Shown here: positions 61,736-64,000 of the stretch, in pieces
How positions within the stretch are numbered: the stretch's first letter is position 1
Layout of the letters: every line of letters begins with the position of its first letter
Assembly (NCBI RefSeq): GCF_000013365.1
Contig: NC_007778.1
Coordinates: forward strand, 4,884,501 to 4,948,500
Reading direction: 5' to 3'
DNA length: 64,000 nucleotides
Source of the DNA: Rhodopseudomonas palustris HaA2
Lineage (GTDB): Bacteria > Pseudomonadota > Alphaproteobacteria > Rhizobiales > Xanthobacteraceae
The notes under the pieces: model-generated
Told to the model about the DNA's origin: nothing
The model's input: only the letters and a program-made list of their open reading frames with translations
The model's database searches: none
Made by a program: the position numbers and the translations under genes

Positions 61736-62389
61736 ATGTCCCTCCGGTCGTTGCTCGCCCTCGCCGCCGTCGCCGTCACGCTCGGCGGCTGCGTCACCCA
61801 GTCCGAAGCCGAACTCGATCTCGGCCCGCCGAAGAGCACGGTGGGGCCGGCGATCGCGGCGCGCTATGCGGCGATCGACACCGACAAACACCCGATCGCC
61901 GGCATCGATCCGGAGGATCTGCAGCCGGCCTATGTACGGCAGTTGGTCGACTACAAGACCGACGAGCCGCCGGGCACCGTGGTGGTCGATCCGCACCGGC
62001 GCTTTCTCTATCTGGTGATGGAAGGCGGCAAGGCGCTGCGCTACGGCGTCGGCGTCGGCAAGGCCGGGCTGGCATTCAGCGGCACCGCCCATGTCGGACG
62101 CAAGGCCGAATGGCCGCACTGGACCCCGACGAAGAACATGATCGCCCGCGAGCCGCAGCGCTACGGCAAATGGGCGAGCGGCATGGACGGCGGCGCCACC
62201 AATCCGCTCGGCCCGCGGGCGCTGTATCTGTTCAAGGACGGCAAGGACACGCTGTACCGCATCCACGGCACCACCGAGCCGGAGACGATCGGCCAGGCGG
62301 TGTCGTCCGGCTGCATCCGGATGCTGAACCAGGACGTCATCGACCTGTACGCGCGCGTGCCGAAGGGCGCCAAGGTGGTGGTCAAATAG
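61736..62389 (+). CDS. L,D-transpeptidase (YkuD) lipoprotein
   Basis: 217 residues with a lipobox LGGC at about residues 16-19; an upstream GTG overlapping the DsbA-like stop (GTGA, at 61709) is an alternative start. The YkuD core begins with PGTVVVDPHRRFLYLVMEGG and has the catalytic motif HGTTEPETIGQAVSSGCIRM (His and the active Cys in SSGCIR). It crosslinks peptidoglycan (3-3 links) or anchors proteins. The catalytic Cys must be kept reduced, so a dsbD/dsbA operon is a natural context. Confidence 0.92.
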   Translation: MSLRSLLALAAVAVTLGGCVTQSEAELDLGPPKSTVGPAIAARYAAIDTDKHPIAGIDPEDLQPAYVRQLVDYKTDEPPGTVVVDPHRRFLYLVMEGGKALRYGVGVGKAGLAFSGTAHVGRKAEWPHWTPTKNMIAREPQRYGKWASGMDGGATNPLGPRALYLFKDGKDTLYRIHGTTEPETIGQAVSSGCIRMLNQDVIDLYARVPKGAKVVVK

Positions 62390-62420
62390 CGCCGCGCGCG
62401 ATCGGATCGACGCGCCGCGC

Positions 62421-63692
62421 TCAGCCGAAGATGTCCGTCGTCATGCCGATGTACCAGCCCGCCGCCTCGCGCGCCTGCTTGGCGCGCAGCTCCGCGCTTT
62501 CGTCGAGCTGCGAGGTGTAGGGATCGGACGCCACGATCTTGCCGTCCTGCGGGGTGTAGCGGGCGCCGTTCTTGACGGCGTCGTCGGGGGCGATGTCGCT
62601 CCAGCAATGGTTGGTGAAGCGGATCGGCATCCGCCGCTCGCCGAGCAATTCGGCGCGCAGGATCATCGCCGCGCCCTTCGCCTCGTTGTTGGCGGCGAAG
62701 CCGGATTTGGGAAATTCACCGCCGGTCGCGGAATCGCCGATCACCTGGATCGACGGATCGATCAGCGAGATCATGGTGCCGGCATCGACCGGGCAGAAGC
62801 CGCTGGCGTCGGCGAGGCCGGAATCGCGCGCGAGCTTCCCCGCGATCTGCGGCGGGATGACGTTGACCAGCGCCGCCTTGTGGGTCTCGAAATCGGTGGT
62901 CACGGTCATCGCCTTCGGATCGACTGCCTTGATGCCGCCGTGGATGGTCGGGTCCTGCCATTCGATCATGCCGGGATAATGCCGCTCCCAGCCGTCGATG
63001 AACAACGTCTGCATCGCGAAATGATCCTTGGCGTCGAGGATGACGATGCGGGCGTTCTTCACGCCCCGGCTCTTCAGCGCATGGGCCATCATCGAGGCGC
63101 GCTCGTAAGGCGCCGGCGGGCAGCGATACGGATTGGGCGGCGCGATGATCACGATCAGCGCGCCGTCGGACAGCGCGTCGAGCCGGCGCTTCAGCAACTG
63201 GAACTGCGCGCTGCCGCGATAGCCGTGCGGCATCGTCTCGGCGGCGGCCTCGGAATAGCCGGGGATCGCGTCCCAGCGGAAATCGATGCCGGGCGACAGC
63301 ACCAGGCGGTCGTAGGACAGCCGCGCCCCACTCGCGGTGCGCACCTGTTTGGCGTCGCGGTCGATCGCGGCGACGCTGTCGAACACCATGCCGACGCCGC
63401 GCGCCGCAATGCCCTCATAGCCGTAGTTCAACGCCTCGAACGGCTTCAGCCCGCCGAGATACAGGTTCGACGTGAACGGCGTGACGTAGATGCGGTTGGC
63501 CTCGACCAGCGTCACCTCGACGGAATCGTCGCCGTGGCGCAGATACTTCGCCGCGGTGGCGCCGCCGGCGCCGCCGCCGATCACCACGACCTTCGGACGC
63601 GCTTTGGCGATCGCCGGGCAGGCGAGCAACGCCGTGGATGCCGCGGCGGCGCGGATCACGCCGCGACGGCTGATCAGGATCGGTTTCGGCAC
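62421..63692 (-). CDS. FccB-like flavocytochrome c sulfide dehydrogenase flavoprotein
   Basis: 423 residues from a GTG with GGAG upstream. Tat signal (LISRRGVIRAAAAS), then a FAD motif VVVIGGGAGGATAAKYL (residues 35-51). The two cysteines expected to form the redox disulfide beside the flavin are C191 (CPPAPYERASM) and C300 (GFCPVDAGTM). FccB/SoxF-type enzymes oxidise sulfide or other reduced sulfur in the periplasm, usually with a cytochrome subunit (FccA), which is not visible here. A similar gene precedes it, cut by the window end. The family is clear; the substrate is inferred. Confidence 0.92.
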   Translation of the reverse strand: MPKPILISRRGVIRAAAASTALLACPAIAKARPKVVVIGGGAGGATAAKYLRHGDDSVEVTLVEANRIYVTPFTSNLYLGGLKPFEALNYGYEGIAARGVGMVFDSVAAIDRDAKQVRTASGARLSYDRLVLSPGIDFRWDAIPGYSEAAAETMPHGYRGSAQFQLLKRRLDALSDGALIVIIAPPNPYRCPPAPYERASMMAHALKSRGVKNARIVILDAKDHFAMQTLFIDGWERHYPGMIEWQDPTIHGGIKAVDPKAMTVTTDFETHKAALVNVIPPQIAGKLARDSGLADASGFCPVDAGTMISLIDPSIQVIGDSATGGEFPKSGFAANNEAKGAAMILRAELLGERRMPIRFTNHCWSDIAPDDAVKNGARYTPQDGKIVASDPYTSQLDESAELRAKQAREAAGWYIGMTTDIFG

Positions 63693-63750
63693 GTGATGTC
63701 TCCGAACGGGGAACGCGAGTCGGCGCGGCGGCGCCGACTCGCTCGGGGTC

Positions 63751-64000
63751 TCAGGCGAAGATGTCGGCGGTGATGCCGGCATACCAGCCCATGTTCTCTT
63801 CGGCGGTCTGGAAGCGCAGGCCGGACTCCTCGCCGGTCTTGGAGACGAAGCCCTCGACCTCGGCGATGGCGCCGTCCTTCGGCTCGTAGCGGCCGCCGAC
63901 CTTGACGGTGTCGTCCTTGGCCAGCACCGACCAGCAGGTATTGGCATAGCGCGCCGGGAAGGTGCGCGCGCCGGTCAGGTCGCCGCGCACCGCATTCGCC
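63751..64000 (-). CDS. FccB-like flavoprotein, partial (cut by window edge)
   Basis: Only the C-terminal ~80 residues are visible: YANTCWSVLAKDDTVKVGGR and WYAGITADIFA at the end. This closely matches the end of the neighbouring FccB-like gene (FTNHCWSDIAPDDAVKNGAR; WYIGMTTDIFG), so the two are tandem paralogues. The rest of the gene lies beyond 64000. It is leftward and 58 bases upstream of the complete copy. Confidence 0.85.
   Translation of the reverse strand, partial: ANAVRGDLTGARTFPARYANTCWSVLAKDDTVKVGGRYEPKDGAIAEVEGFVSKTGEESGLRFQTAEENMGWYAGITADIFA

Overview
The window is high-GC, gene-dense alphaproteobacterial chromosome. Family content and gene order point to the Bradyrhizobiaceae, most probably Rhodopseudomonas (R. 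palustris group). The main clues are a fused trpE(G) with its own attenuator, FixK-type boxes, TAXI-TRAP and Bug binding proteins, DUF3551 and DUF2948 proteins, the murA-DUF2948-hisD-UPF0262 block, and the mosaic hairpin repeats typical of this group. The genus is inferred from recalled family knowledge; no database search was made. No phage, insertion sequence, CRISPR array or rRNA operon was seen. Two tRNA genes are present, Phe-GAA and Thr-GGT.

Layout. 1-6 kb: a leftward operon of a BigR/SqrR-like ArsR repressor, an RND adaptor, an RND pump and a DsbA-like protein, with a divergent DUF2892 gene and an operator-like inverted repeat between them. 6.5-12.3 kb: a redox/sulfur cluster with a NifX-like protein carrying a metal-binding tail, a stand-alone Rieske protein, a PadR regulator, two YeeE/YedE transporter genes behind a perfect FixK box, CcoG and a TauE-like permease. 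12.5-16.1 kb: LemA, an M48 protease and two ParA-like ATPases. 16.3-22.5 kb: apt, trpE(G) with leader peptide and terminator, hicAB, a methyltransferase, an ABC1 kinase and a PhnA-like protein. 22.6-31.7 kb: OmpW with a FixK box, a lipoprotein, propionate-CoA ligase, a TPR/LprI protein, an SDR and a TAXI-TRAP transporter. 31.8-41.3 kb: an MFS transporter, PhoD, a Bug protein, a degenerate EAL protein, small secreted proteins, a possible lysozyme-fold protein, a NUDIX hydrolase and a thioesterase. 41.3-45.4 kb: a HAD phosphatase, a 50-residue zinc ribbon and bioFDA. 45.6-52.6 kb: tRNA-Phe, yacG, maf, an AAA ATPase, an LMW phosphatase, UPF0262, hisD, DUF2948 and murA. 52.7-57 kb: small secreted and membrane proteins, a cNMP-binding flavoprotein, an NTF2-like protein and tRNA-Thr. 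57.1-64 kb: a two-component system, a perfect PmrA-type direct repeat, dsbD, a second dsbA-like gene, an L,D-transpeptidase, and two tandem FccB-like flavoproteins, the second cut by the window edge.

How the genes fit together. Thiol and sulfur redox chemistry recurs: a putative persulfide-sensing repressor, YeeE/YedE transport, TauE, two DsbA-like proteins, DsbD and FccB flavoproteins. Low-oxygen control appears as two perfect FixK/FNR boxes, upstream of the YeeE/YedE genes and of ompW. The rest is ordinary housekeeping: biotin, histidine, tryptophan, adenine salvage, peptidoglycan and translation. Many gaps hold recurrent hairpin repeats of at least six families.
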